From Rhizobium sp. C1 (GTDB lineage Bacteria; Pseudomonadota; Alphaproteobacteria; Rhizobiales; Rhizobiaceae): a stretch of DNA of 64,000 nt. The stretch covers positions 124,001 to 188,000 of the forward strand of contig NZ_JAJNCY010000008.1 in the NCBI RefSeq assembly GCF_021026335.1, in the 5' to 3' direction. The position numbers were made by a program, and so were the translations under genes. This document shows positions 9,193-17,781 of this stretch, piece by piece. Position 1 is the first letter of the stretch. Every line of letters begins with the position of its first letter. The notes under the pieces were generated by a model. It worked only from the letters and a program-made list of their open reading frames with translations. It was not told the DNA's origin and searched no databases.

Positions 9193-9235
9193 CTTCTTTT
9201 TCGCGATCAAATTTTTGTGTCGATAAAAAATTTGG

Positions 9236-9257
9236 TTGACTAAATGTATTTTGTCAA
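9236..9257. promoter_or_regulatory. Candidate TetR operator over the divergent promoter
   Basis: A 22-bp palindrome has outer arms TTGAC/GTCAA and inner arms AAAT/ATTT, with one mismatched pair. It overlaps a plausible -35 (TTGTCA, 9251-9256) for the importer operon; 17 bases on comes CTATAA (9274-9279). It also lies just upstream of the tetR start, so one dimer could repress both transcripts. Confidence 0.55.
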
Positions 9258-9293
9258 TACGCATATTAAAAACCTATAAGGGAACTTAAGCAG

Positions 9294-10358
9294 ATGCTCG
9301 ACATTCGTGGACTGTCCAAGCGGTTCGGCTATGGCAAGGGCGAGGTTACGGCCTTGCACGAGGTGTCCTTCTCCATTGCGGAAGGCGAGTTTTTCACGCT
9401 GTTGGGCCCTTCCGGCTGCGGCAAGACCACGCTCTTGCGGCTGATCGCCGGCTTTATCAGCCCCAGCGGCGGCTCTCTGGTGCTTGACGGCAAGGATATC
9501 GCCGCGATGCCGCCCAACCGGCGGCCGGTCAACACGGTTTTCCAGAGCTATGCGCTCTTTCCCCACATGACCGTCGGCGAAAACGTTGCTTTTGCACTCG
9601 AGGCTCAGGGTCGCCCCCGCTCCGAAATCGACCCCGCGGTCGACAAGATGCTGTCTCTGGTTCAGCTGCTGCATCTGAAAAACCGCAAGAGCTCGGAGCT
9701 GTCCGGCGGGCAGCAGCAGCGTGTGGCGCTGGCTCGCGCGCTTGTCGCCAAGCCCCGCATCCTGCTTCTTGACGAACCGCTGTCGGCGCTCGACATGAAG
9801 CTGCGCAAGGACATGCAGATCGAACTGAAGCGCCTGCAGCGCGAAACCGGGCTGACTTTCATCTTCGTCACCCACGACCAGGAAGAAGCGCTGACCATGT
9901 CCGACCGCATCGCGGTCATGAGCGGCGGGCGCGTTCAGCAGATCGCCACGCCCCGTGAGCTTTACGACAGTCCGGCCAACCGTTTTGTGGCCGGTTTCAT
10001 CGGCGAGTCGAATTTCCTGGCCGCAAAGGCGGCGAACGGCGCGGTTGAAGTTGGGCAGGGAAGGATGGCGCTGGAGGGGGCGGCCGATGGGCCGCTGACA
10101 CTGATGATCCGGCCCGAACATGTCATGCTCGCCGGAAATGCGCCGGATGCACTCGAGCTGGAGGCCACGGTCGATCAACTGGTCTTTTTCGGGACCGACA
10201 CGCATGTCCATCTCGGGCTTGCCGACGGCGCCAAGCTCGTGGCGCGCGTACAGAACGCCCTGCACGGCACCCGAAACCTCAACGAAGGCGAGCGCATCCG
10301 GATTGCGCTGCCGGCAAAGGCGCTGCGGATCGTGAATGACGAGGAGATCGCAGCATGA
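9294..10358 (+). CDS. Spermidine/putrescine-type ABC transporter ATP-binding protein
   Basis: A 354-residue PotA-like ATPase with Walker [11 protein letters not shown]-loop FQSYALFPH, signature [14 protein letters not shown], Walker B ILLLDEP and switch histidine [11 protein letters not shown]-terminal TOBE domain follows (about residues 270-350, with IRPEHVMLA). It powers import through the two permeases that follow. Its stop overlaps the start of the first permease gene by four bases. It is the first gene of a four-gene operon (ATPase, permease, permease, binding protein) placed under the TetR-type palindrome. The family handles polyamines and related amines; which one is transported cannot be read from this protein. 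Confidence 0.9.
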   Translation: MLDIRGLSKRFGYGKGEVTALHEVSFSIAEGEFFTLLGPSGCGKTTLLRLIAGFISPSGGSLVLDGKDIAAMPPNRRPVNTVFQSYALFPHMTVGENVAFALEAQGRPRSEIDPAVDKMLSLVQLLHLKNRKSSELSGGQQQRVALARALVAKPRILLLDEPLSALDMKLRKDMQIELKRLQRETGLTFIFVTHDQEEALTMSDRIAVMSGGRVQQIATPRELYDSPANRFVAGFIGESNFLAAKAANGAVEVGQGRMALEGAADGPLTLMIRPEHVMLAGNAPDALELEATVDQLVFFGTDTHVHLGLADGAKLVARVQNALHGTRNLNEGERIRIALPAKALRIVNDEEIAA

Positions 10359-11248
10359 ACGGCCCGGATACCTGGCGCCGTTGGGCGCTTTCGCTGCCCG
10401 CGGTGGCGGTCATCATGCTGTTCTCGATCCTGCCTTTGGGCGTCGTCCTCGTCTATTCCTTCCTCACGCCCGGAGATTTCGGCAACGTCAAATGGATCTT
10501 CTCGACGGACGGCTGGTTCTCTGTCCTGTTCGAGCGCAACATTTTCGATGACACGATCGGTTTGTCGGGGGCCAACCTTTCCATCCTTTTCCGCTCGATC
10601 ATCCTCTCTGTATTGACGACCCTCATTACGCTGATCTTCGGGGTGCCGACCGCCTGGTTCATTGCCACACGTCCGCCGACGCAGCGGAATTTCTGGCTCT
10701 TCCTGATCACCATTCCCTTCTGGACCAACCTGCTGGTGCGCACGATCGCCGTGCAGGAAATGATCCGCTCCGAAGGCGTGTTCAATCGCATTCTTCTGGC
10801 TCTCGGGCTGATCAAGGAGCCGATCCAGATGATGTATACCGACTTCGCCGTGCTGCTCGGGATGACCTATGTCTTCCTGCCGCTCATGGTTCTGCCGGTC
10901 TATGCCGCCATTGAGAAGTTCGATTTCCGCCTCGCCGAGGCGAGCTACGATCTCTACGCCTCGCGCCTCTTCTGCCTGCGTCGGGTTATCCTGCCGCTGA
11001 TCAAGCCAGGCGTCATCGCCGGCTCGATCCTCGTCTTCGTGCCCTCGCTCGGCGCCTATGTGACGCCCCGCGTCATGGGCGGCGGCAAGTCTATGATGCT
11101 CGGCAACCTCATCGATCTGCAGTTCGGGCAGGGTCGCAACTGGCCGCTGGGTGCTGCGCTCTCGATAACATTGACCGTTCTCGTTCTGCTGGCGCTCATC
11201 TGGTACACCCGCCTCACCGCCGGGCGTAAGGAGCGCGACCATGGCTAA
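10355..11248 (+). CDS. Polyamine-type ABC transporter permease (PotB-like)
   Basis: A 297-residue inner-membrane protein with about six hydrophobic segments, the first at residues 12-35. The binding-protein-dependent transport signature that docks on the ATPase (EAA loop) is seen as [25 protein letters not shown]. It has the usual length for PotB-type subunits. It overlaps the ATPase gene upstream (ATGA) and the second permease by eight bases downstream, so all three are translationally coupled. Confidence 0.9.
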   Translation: MNGPDTWRRWALSLPAVAVIMLFSILPLGVVLVYSFLTPGDFGNVKWIFSTDGWFSVLFERNIFDDTIGLSGANLSILFRSIILSVLTTLITLIFGVPTAWFIATRPPTQRNFWLFLITIPFWTNLLVRTIAVQEMIRSEGVFNRILLALGLIKEPIQMMYTDFAVLLGMTYVFLPLMVLPVYAAIEKFDFRLAEASYDLYASRLFCLRRVILPLIKPGVIAGSILVFVPSLGAYVTPRVMGGGKSMMLGNLIDLQFGQGRNWPLGAALSITLTVLVLLALIWYTRLTAGRKERDHG

Positions 11249-12044
11249 CCGCAGCTTCGACGTGAGGAAACTCCCAGGCGCGGCGGCGATCGCCATCACC
11301 TGTTTCGTCATCCTTTACATCCCGATGGCGATCCTGGTGTTCTACTCCTTCAACGCCGGCAAGGTGATCGGCAACTGGGAAGGCGCTTCGCTGAAATGGT
11401 ATGGCGCGGCCATCCATAATCAGGCGTTTCTCGATGCCGCGCTCAACTCGCTGATCCTGGCGACCACGGCTTCGGTGATTTCGACGCTGTTAGCGACCAT
11501 GGCGGCGCTCGCCACCACCCGCAATGAGCGGTTCCGGGGTGAGGGCGTCATTCACATCATCCTCAACCAGCCGCTCATGGTGCCGGAAATCGTCCTGGCG
11601 ATCGCGCTTGTCATCATTGTGGGCCAGATCAAGCAGGTGACGGGCTATACCGGTCTCGGATTCCTGATCGCGGCGCATACGGCCTTCTGCATCCCGTTTG
11701 CCTATCTGCCGATCAGGGCGCGGCTGGAGGGGATGGACCTGAGCCTGGAGACGGCCGCCGCCGATCTCTATGCCAGCCGCTTCTACACGTTCCGTCGTGT
11801 GACGCTGCCGCTTCTCTCGCCGGGGATCCTGTCGGGCTTCATGCTGGCTTTCGTCATTTCGCTCGACGATCTCGTCATCAGCGATTTCCTGAAATCGCCC
11901 GGGCAGGACACGCTTCCGACCTATCTGATGGGTGAGCTGAAGCGAAACCTCACCTCCGAAATCTATGCCATCTCCTCGCTTCTTCTGCTGCTCAGCGTGC
12001 TGATCGTGGCGGGGTCATGGGTAGCAACACGCAAGAAAGACTGA
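11241..12044 (+). CDS. Polyamine-type ABC transporter permease (PotC-like)
   Basis: A 267-residue membrane protein with six predicted helices. Its EAA loop is ETAAADLYASRFYTFRRV, followed by TLPLLSPGILSG. The N-terminal helix and FYSFNAGK segment are typical of PotC-type subunits. It forms the second half of the membrane channel. It starts eight bases inside the PotB-like gene and ends 25 bases before the binding-protein gene. Confidence 0.9.
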   Translation: MANRSFDVRKLPGAAAIAITCFVILYIPMAILVFYSFNAGKVIGNWEGASLKWYGAAIHNQAFLDAALNSLILATTASVISTLLATMAALATTRNERFRGEGVIHIILNQPLMVPEIVLAIALVIIVGQIKQVTGYTGLGFLIAAHTAFCIPFAYLPIRARLEGMDLSLETAAADLYASRFYTFRRVTLPLLSPGILSGFMLAFVISLDDLVISDFLKSPGQDTLPTYLMGELKRNLTSEIYAISSLLLLLSVLIVAGSWVATRKKD

Positions 12045-12069
12045 AGACAAAAATCCAGAGGAGAATGAC

Positions 12070-13104
12070 ATGAAATTCGCATCCCGCATGGCAGCCGCCA
12101 CGGCCATTCTGGTGGCCTCGGCCCTTCCGGCGCTGGCCGCCGGCCAGTTGAACATCTTCAACTTCGGCCTCTACACGCCGCCGGACCTGATCAAGAAGTT
12201 CGAACAGACCTATGACGTGAAGGTCACGGTTACCGAATACGATTCCAACGAAAGCGCGCTGGCCAAGATTCAGGCTGGCGGTCACGGCTTCGATATCATC
12301 GTGCCTTCCGCCTATATCGTCCCGACCTATATCGAAAACGGCCTTCTGATGAAGAGCGAGCCGAACCAGATGTCGAACTTCAAGAACGTGAAGTCCGAAT
12401 GGGTGGACGTTGCCTGGGACAAGGGCCGGCATTACACCGTGCCTTATGTCTGGGGCACGACCGGCGTGATGGTCAACACCAAGGTGTACAAGGGCGATCT
12501 CAACACGGCCGCCATCATCTTCGATCCGCCGCCGGAACTGAAGGGCAAGATCAACGTCGTGCCCTCGATGAACGAAGTCCTCGACATGGCAATCAACTAT
12601 GTCGGCGGCGAAGCCTGCACGACCGACAAGGCCATTCTGAAAAAGGCGCACGACAAGCTGATGGAAGCCAAGGCCTCCTGGGCTTCGATCGACTACCCGA
12701 GCTTCGAGAAATTCATCAAGGAAGACCTGAACGCCTCGATCTTCTGGAACGGCGCTTCGTCCCGCATCCGCGCCGAAAACCCGGGCTTCGCCTTCGGCCT
12801 GCCGAAGACAGGCTTCCTTATCTGGCAGGATAACGTGGCTATCCTCAAGGACGCCAAGAATGTCGAGAACGCCAAGTTGTTCCTCAACTTCCTGATGGAT
12901 CCGGAAAACGCTGCCATGGTGTCGAACTACACCCGCTACGGCAATTCGATCACTGGCTCGGAAGCCAAGATGGATCCCAACCTGCTCAAGGCTCCGGAAC
13001 TGACCATCCCGGCCGACCTGAAGTCCGCCGGCCATTTCCAGACGGCCTGCCCCCCGGATGTCCAGCAGATCTACACCCGCATCTGGACCGATCTGACGAA
13101 GTGA
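12070..13104 (+). CDS. Polyamine-type periplasmic substrate-binding protein (PotD/PotF-like)
   Basis: A 344-residue secreted protein. The signal peptide covers about residues 1-23, ending ALPALAAG. The mature part begins QLNIFNFGLYTPPDLIKKF, the pattern of PotD/PotF-type proteins, with EYDSNESALAKIQAG, YDIIVPS-like FDIIVPSAYIV and VPYVWGTTGVMVN following. It captures the ligand for the upstream ATPase and permeases. The gene has its own ribosome site (AGAGGAG) and is last in the operon; a strong terminator follows at 13140. Ligand specificity is not settled, but the neighbouring glutamylpolyamine-synthetase-like and aminotransferase genes suggest an amine. Confidence 0.88.
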   Translation: MKFASRMAAATAILVASALPALAAGQLNIFNFGLYTPPDLIKKFEQTYDVKVTVTEYDSNESALAKIQAGGHGFDIIVPSAYIVPTYIENGLLMKSEPNQMSNFKNVKSEWVDVAWDKGRHYTVPYVWGTTGVMVNTKVYKGDLNTAAIIFDPPPELKGKINVVPSMNEVLDMAINYVGGEACTTDKAILKKAHDKLMEAKASWASIDYPSFEKFIKEDLNASIFWNGASSRIRAENPGFAFGLPKTGFLIWQDNVAILKDAKNVENAKLFLNFLMDPENAAMVSNYTRYGNSITGSEAKMDPNLLKAPELTIPADLKSAGHFQTACPPDVQQIYTRIWTDLTK

Positions 13105-13139
13105 TCGCGCCTCGTTTCGCGTAAGCACGAACCAGTTCA

Positions 13140-13179
13140 AAAACCCGCCCGGCGATGTTCCTATCGCCGGGCGGGTTTT
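13140..13179. terminator. Bidirectional terminator between converging operons
   Basis: A perfect 17-bp inverted repeat (13140-13156 with 13163-13179) around a six-base loop. The A/T ends give a U-tract on both strands. It closes the importer operon on the plus strand and the glutamine-synthetase-like operon on the minus strand. Confidence 0.9.
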
Positions 13180-13198
13180 CGTTCTGGTGCGTGCGGGC

Positions 13199-14629
13199 TT
13201 ACACGGTTTCCAGATAGAGTTGATAATCGAGCGGTGAGATATAGGCCGCGAAGCGGGCCGCTTCGGCGCGTTTGATGGCGACAAATACCCGGTGCATCGT
13301 CTCCCCCAGCACGTCCTTGAGGAAGGCGGAGCCGTTCGCTGCTTCGATCGCGTCGGTCCAGTTGCGGGGAAGGGCCGGCCCGCCGTCTGCATCCCCGGCG
13401 CTGGAGCGTTCAGCTTCCGCGGCACCTGCGTCCACTGGCGGGCCGGGATCGCGCTGGCTGTCCATGCCGCGCAGCATCGCCTCCAGCGTTACCGCAGCGA
13501 CCAGGAACGGATTGGCGTCGACGCCCGCAAGGCGCTGCTCCAGATGCCGCCCGCCGGGCGAACCAGCCGGTACGCGAATGGCGACGCCGCGATGGTTGAT
13601 GCCCCAGTTGGGCGTCGTCGGCGCATAGCTGCGCGCGGCAAAGCGCATCCAGGAATTATGGTGTGGCGCCATGACGAGCATGCTTTCCGACACCGTGTCG
13701 AGAAGCCCGCCGATGGCACCGAGGAGATCGGGCGAGAGCGCGCCGTCGCGGTCGGCGAAGAGATTGCGCCCGTCGCGGTCGCAGAGGCTTGCATGCAGAT
13801 GCATGCCTGAGCCGGAGCGCTCGGCGAAGGGCTTGGCCATGAAGCAGGCCTGCATGCCGTGGCGGCGCGCCACGCCGCGCAGGAGATGTTTCAGCGCCAG
13901 AAGGTTTTCCGCCGCCTGCATGACATCGCCATGATGCAGCGTGAGCTCGAACTGGCCGGCGGCATATTCCGAAATCAGCGTTTCGACGGGGAGGCCCTGC
14001 GCTTGCGCCGCCAGATAAAGATCGCGGCTGAAAGGTTCGAGCCGGTCGAGTTCTTCCACGCAATAGACATTGGTGCCGAATGGGCGGGTGCCGGAAAGCG
14101 GCATCCGCGCAGCCTGCGGCGTCAGCGTGTCGCGGTCTGCTTCGATGAGATAGAATTCCAGCTCGAAGGCGGCGACCGCGGAAAGGCCGCGGACGGCCAG
14201 TCGGTCGATCTGGCGCTGCAGCACATGGCGGCAATCGGCCCAGACGGGAGTGCCGTCCATTTCGTGCAGCGCGACGCGGAACTGCCCGCGCGGCGGATCG
14301 GTCCAAAGCGATGGGACAAGCGTGCCGGGCAGTGGCCAGCCGCAGCGGTCGGCATCGCCATCCGTCCAGACAAGGCCGGTTTCGTCGACATCCTCGCCGG
14401 TGACGTCGAGCCCGAGGATCGAGCCCGGCAGGTGGCGACCGTTTTCCCAGATCCCCTCGATTTCGTGGCGGCGCACCGTCTTGCCGCGGGCGATCCCGTT
14501 CGGGTCGATCAGCATGAGGTCGAACGCCTCGATCTCGGGATGCGCCGTCAGAAAGGCCTGCAGCTCTTCTATGGAAGCACGCAGGTCCGGCGCTTTTGGC
14601 CGTGCGGGCGCGTCAATCTTCCTCATCAT
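13199..14629 (-). CDS. Glutamine synthetase family protein (gamma-glutamylpolyamine synthetase-like)
   Basis: A 476-residue protein with the glutamine synthetase beta-grasp and catalytic domains: DLMLIDPNGIARGK near the N-terminus, AAFELEFYL, QFELTLHHGD, SGSGMHLHASLCD and HRGVAIRVPAG, followed by HLEQRLAGVDANPFL. The SILGLDVTGED segment and the low similarity to GlnA point to the PuuA-like group, which ligates glutamate to putrescine or other amines using ATP. A short Pro/Ala/Asp-rich linker sits near residue 395. I chose ATG 14629 because GAGG lies five bases upstream; the frame is open further but would overlap the aminotransferase gene. It lies seven bases after that gene's stop. Exact substrate is uncertain. 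Confidence 0.83.
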   Translation of the reverse strand: MMRKIDAPARPKAPDLRASIEELQAFLTAHPEIEAFDLMLIDPNGIARGKTVRRHEIEGIWENGRHLPGSILGLDVTGEDVDETGLVWTDGDADRCGWPLPGTLVPSLWTDPPRGQFRVALHEMDGTPVWADCRHVLQRQIDRLAVRGLSAVAAFELEFYLIEADRDTLTPQAARMPLSGTRPFGTNVYCVEELDRLEPFSRDLYLAAQAQGLPVETLISEYAAGQFELTLHHGDVMQAAENLLALKHLLRGVARRHGMQACFMAKPFAERSGSGMHLHASLCDRDGRNLFADRDGALSPDLLGAIGGLLDTVSESMLVMAPHHNSWMRFAARSYAPTTPNWGINHRGVAIRVPAGSPGGRHLEQRLAGVDANPFLVAAVTLEAMLRGMDSQRDPGPPVDAGAAEAERSSAGDADGGPALPRNWTDAIEAANGSAFLKDVLGETMHRVFVAIKRAEAARFAAYISPLDYQLYLETV

Positions 14630-14636
14630 GCAGTCC

Positions 14637-16037
14637 TCATTGTTCGTTTGCAGGCGGCAAAAGGGCAAGAACCTCGCCGAAGGCGGCGAGGAAGGCGGCG
14701 ATGTCCGCCTCGGTCGTGTCGGGGCTGACCAGCATCATGTTGTGGAACGGGGTCAGCAGGAAGCCTCGGTTGAGCAGTGCGACATGGAGCGTGCTTTCGA
14801 GCATCGCATCCTGCGCCGCGCGGGCTTCCGCCGCATTGCGCACCGGTGCGGAGCTGAAGACGATCTCCAGCCGCGCGCCGACACGAGCCGTGTGCCATGG
14901 CAGTCCGTGGTGGGCGATCAGCGCCGAGATGCCTTCGTCCAGCTTTTCCGCGCCGGCCAGCATCTTCTCATAATTGGCCGGCGTCATCAGCTCTTCCAGC
15001 GTGGCGCGCACGCAGGCAAGCTGCAGCGCATTGCCCGACAGCGTGGTGCCGATGCCGGAATGGCCGTGCTCGGACTCGGGTCGGGCCGCAAAGAGACGGT
15101 CGCTGACCGTCTGGGTCATGCCCCAGACGGCCGCGGGGACACCACCGGCGATGGGCTTGCCGACGACGAAGAGATCGGGCTCCAGATTGTGGACCCGGCC
15201 ATAGCCGCCCGGACCCGTCGAGATCGTATGCGTCTCGTCGAGCAAAAGCAGCGTTCCGCTCCTGCGGGTCGCCTCGCGCAGGAACGCCCAGAAGCCCTCT
15301 TCGGGAAGGATCATGCCGCAATTGGTCATGACCGGCTCGGCAATCACGCAGGCAATGTCGTTGCCGGAAAGGGCTGCTTCGAGAGCGGCCCGGTCGTTGA
15401 ACGGGATCATCACCGTCGTCTGGCTCGGGTCCTGCACCTGACCGATCAAACTGCGCCGGGCCACCGTCTTGCCGTCGACGAGATCGACCAGCGTATCTTC
15501 CGCGGTGCCGTGGTAACAGCCATCGAAGACGAGGATGCGCTTGCGCCCCGTTGCGGCGCGGGCGGCACGCAGTGCGAAACGGTTGGCGTCGCTGGCCGTC
15601 ACCGCCATCTGCCAGCAGGGCAGACCGAAGCGCTCCTCCAGCAGTTCGCCCACCCGGTCCGCATCGGCCGAGGGCAACATGAAGGTGAGGCCCTTGGCCT
15701 CCTGCCGACGGATGGCCTGCATGACGGGAGCGGGCGAATGGCCGAACATCGCGCCAGTGTCGCCGAGGCAGAAATCCACAATGTCGTTGCCGTCGATATC
15801 GCGCAGCCGGTTGCCCTGCGCCATGTCGATGACCATCGGAAACGGTTGCGGCCAGTCGCGCATCCAGTGCATCGGCACGCCGCCGGCAAAGCCGCCCCTG
15901 GAATTGCGCGTCGACCGGGCAGCCGCAAGCGGGCGGCTCTCGACATAGCGGGTCTTCTCGGCTGTCAGCAGGGCTTCAAGTGCCTCGCCGGCGATGCGCC
16001 CGCGTGCCTGCGCCCGGGCCGAAGCTGGATGTGTCAT
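14637..16037 (-). CDS. Class III PLP-dependent aminotransferase
   Basis: A 466-residue fold-type I enzyme resembling glutamate-1-semialdehyde aminomutase and omega-aminotransferases. Visible landmarks are LGDTGAMFGHSP, the phosphate-binding region near VTASDANRFALR, GCYHGTAEDT, the cofactor aspartate in LLLLDETHTIS, and the Schiff-base lysine in FVVGKPIAGGVPA. It would move an amino group between an amine or omega-amino acid and a keto acid. It sits between a GntR regulator and a glutamylpolyamine-synthetase-like gene, opposite a polyamine importer, so amine catabolism is the likely role. A true haem-pathway hemL is less likely in this context. Confidence 0.85.
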   Translation of the reverse strand: MTHPASARAQARGRIAGEALEALLTAEKTRYVESRPLAAARSTRNSRGGFAGGVPMHWMRDWPQPFPMVIDMAQGNRLRDIDGNDIVDFCLGDTGAMFGHSPAPVMQAIRRQEAKGLTFMLPSADADRVGELLEERFGLPCWQMAVTASDANRFALRAARAATGRKRILVFDGCYHGTAEDTLVDLVDGKTVARRSLIGQVQDPSQTTVMIPFNDRAALEAALSGNDIACVIAEPVMTNCGMILPEEGFWAFLREATRRSGTLLLLDETHTISTGPGGYGRVHNLEPDLFVVGKPIAGGVPAAVWGMTQTVSDRLFAARPESEHGHSGIGTTLSGNALQLACVRATLEELMTPANYEKMLAGAEKLDEGISALIAHHGLPWHTARVGARLEIVFSSAPVRNAAEARAAQDAMLESTLHVALLNRGFLLTPFHNMMLVSPDTTEADIAAFLAAFGEVLALLPPANEQ

Positions 16038-16055
16038 GCGGTTTCCCCCTGTTGC

Positions 16056-16763
16056 TCAGGCCTGACCGGAGGCGGCGCTGACGCTCCGCATTTCCGCAGG
16101 CTGCGTGAAGATTGATTTGCCCAGCAGGTCCATGCCGTCGAGAATGTCGGCCTCGATGGCGAGCTTCAGCCGGGTGACGTCCCGCCGCTCGATGGCGTCG
16201 ATCGCCATTTCGTGCTTGTCGGTGAGGCGGACGGCGCCGACCGCGCCGTAGACCGTGCGCATGAACGGGCCGAACTGCATCCACACGCTCTCCAGAAGAT
16301 GCGTCAGCACCTCCGACCGCCCGGCGCGGTAGATCTCGAAGTGGAACGCATGGTTGGAGGCCATGTAGAGTTCGGCATCGCCGATTTGATAGCTTCTGTT
16401 GATCTCGTCGTCATGGGCGCGGATGCGCGCCAGTGTCGCCTCATCGATGGCGCCAAGCGCGCGCATCGCGCAGGTGGGCTCAATGAGCAGGCGCGCCTGC
16501 ATGAGCTGATCGAAGCGATCTGTTGTCATTTCGGGAATGGAAACACGGCGATTGTCATGAACGGTCAGCGCATTTTCTGCCGAAAGCCGCGCGATGGCGG
16601 CGCGCATGGGCATGACGCCGACATCGAGGTCTTCGGCCATGGCGCGAAGGCTGATGCCCTTGCCCGGCGGTAGCTTGCCGACGATGAGCGCATGGCGCAG
16701 CGTCTGATAGGCGCGGTCCTGCATGGTCTGCTCGGGCCGAACCTCGTCGCCTTCGTCACGCAT
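16056..16763 (-). CDS. GntR-family transcriptional regulator (FCD subfamily)
   Basis: A 235-residue regulator with an N-terminal winged helix (about residues 15-80: QDRAYQTLRHALIVGKLPPG, LRAMAEDLDVGVMPMRAAIARL) and an all-helical FCD effector domain containing the HFEIYRAG metal/ligand motif. It is the first gene of the operon with the aminotransferase and glutamine-synthetase-like genes, 18 bases upstream of the former. A GTGATCAC palindrome lies 41 bases upstream of its start and another about 250 bases upstream, consistent with autoregulation. FCD regulators usually respond to a pathway carboxylate or amino acid. Confidence 0.87.
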   Translation of the reverse strand: MRDEGDEVRPEQTMQDRAYQTLRHALIVGKLPPGKGISLRAMAEDLDVGVMPMRAAIARLSAENALTVHDNRRVSIPEMTTDRFDQLMQARLLIEPTCAMRALGAIDEATLARIRAHDDEINRSYQIGDAELYMASNHAFHFEIYRAGRSEVLTHLLESVWMQFGPFMRTVYGAVGAVRLTDKHEMAIDAIERRDVTRLKLAIEADILDGMDLLGKSIFTQPAEMRSVSAASGQA

Positions 16764-16803
16764 GCTGGATCACCTTGAGGGACTGGAGCGGCCCTGAGCG
16801 CTT

Positions 16804-16817
16804 ATTGTGATCACAAT
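16804..16817. promoter_or_regulatory. Candidate GntR operator 1
   Basis: A perfect 14-bp palindrome ATTGTGATCACAAT, 41 bases upstream of the GntR start. It shares the GTGATCAC core with the site at 17015-17026 and fits the spaced TGT/ACA form of FCD-type GntR sites. Confidence 0.55.
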
Positions 16818-17014
16818 TATTATGAGATGAAACATTTTGCAACGGGTCGCTCGCAGACGACGAGAATCTGCAAGCGTGCCGATATGGACATTAATACCAA
16901 TAATTTACGGAGTTTTCCCGGTCGCCGGAAAGGGTGCCGCGGTCGGGTGAGGCGTGGCTCCTCTCTGGAATGAGACGATCTGTTTCCGTATGCTTCGCTG
17001 GGAAGGAGCTTTTA

Positions 17015-17026
17015 TCGTGATCACGA
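17015..17026. promoter_or_regulatory. Candidate GntR operator 2
   Basis: A perfect 12-bp palindrome TCGTGATCACGA, with TTT and AAA further out. It has the same GTGATCAC core as the site at 16804. It lies between the end of the glucokinase-like gene and the GntR promoter, where the only start it could serve is that of the GntR operon. Confidence 0.45.
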
Positions 17027-17059
17027 AAACAGCTTTTTTGGATGGATTGCTGCCCCAAG

Positions 17060-17755
17060 TCAGACGATCAGCCGCTCGTCCTTCCACAGACGAAAGCCAC
17101 CTTCAAAGGCAAGCGTATTGTCGCCGCGGCGGCATTTCGGGGGCAATTCGTCGAGCTTTTCGACATTGCCGCCGCCAATGACGACATAATCCGGCTCCAG
17201 CGCGGCCGACAGCAATCCGACGATGTCGAACACGCGCTTGCGCCACTTCTTGTCGCCCTTCTTTTCGCGATAGGCCTCGGCGACATAATGCTCGTACGTT
17301 TTGCCCTTGCGATAGGGCAGGTGGGCGATCTCCATCGGCTGGGCGACATTCTCGACAATCATCGCCGCGCCAAGCCCGGTGCCGAGGCCGAGAAACAGCA
17401 TGCGGCCGCCCTCATAGGAGCCGATGGCCTGCATCAGCGCATCGTTGACGACCCGCACGGGGTATCCGAAGGCGCTGGCATAATCGACGCCGACCCAGCC
17501 CCCGCCGAGATTGACGGGATCGCGCAGCGGCTTGTCATGGACCACCGGTCCCGGATAGCCCATGGTGATGACGTCGTATGTCATGCCCTCGGCCATGGCC
17601 TTGACCGCCGCAACCATCTCGGTGCCGCTCATTGCCTTGCCGCTGTCGACCTTCCTCTCCTCGCCGCCGGCGCTGGAGAGGATTTTCACATGGCTGCCGC
17701 CGATATCGATGGCAAGGACGATGCGGTCTGCGCCTTCCGAATTGCGTTTGTTCAT
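17060..17755 (-). CDS. ppgK: ROK-family glucokinase, polyphosphate glucokinase-like
   Basis: A 231-residue sugar kinase of the ROK fold: phosphate-binding AIDIGGSHVK, GYPGPVVHDKPL, the catalytic aspartate in VRVVNDALMQA, and adenosine-side GLGTGLGAAMI. Length and motifs match PpgK-like proteins, which phosphorylate glucose using polyphosphate or ATP. It is the last gene of an operon with a glucan hydrolase, gnd and zwf, so glucose is a good substrate candidate. It starts 26 bases after the zwf stop. Phosphoryl-donor preference cannot be told from sequence, so the symbol is provisional. Confidence 0.78.
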   Translation of the reverse strand: MNKRNSEGADRIVLAIDIGGSHVKILSSAGGEERKVDSGKAMSGTEMVAAVKAMAEGMTYDVITMGYPGPVVHDKPLRDPVNLGGGWVGVDYASAFGYPVRVVNDALMQAIGSYEGGRMLFLGLGTGLGAAMIVENVAQPMEIAHLPYRKGKTYEHYVAEAYREKKGDKKWRKRVFDIVGLLSAALEPDYVVIGGGNVEKLDELPPKCRRGDNTLAFEGGFRLWKDERLIV

Positions 17756-17781
17756 GACTGTCTCCCTTGGCGTTCTTGGCG

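Noticed and set aside
9240..11311. Long minus-strand frames over the ABC importer genes
   Set aside because: They are complementary to clear ATPase and permease genes, have no domains and no ribosome sites.
14637..16037. hemL, glutamate-1-semialdehyde aminomutase
   Set aside because: The fold is shared, but the operon with a GntR regulator and a PuuA-like synthetase opposite a polyamine importer favours an amine-catabolic aminotransferase.
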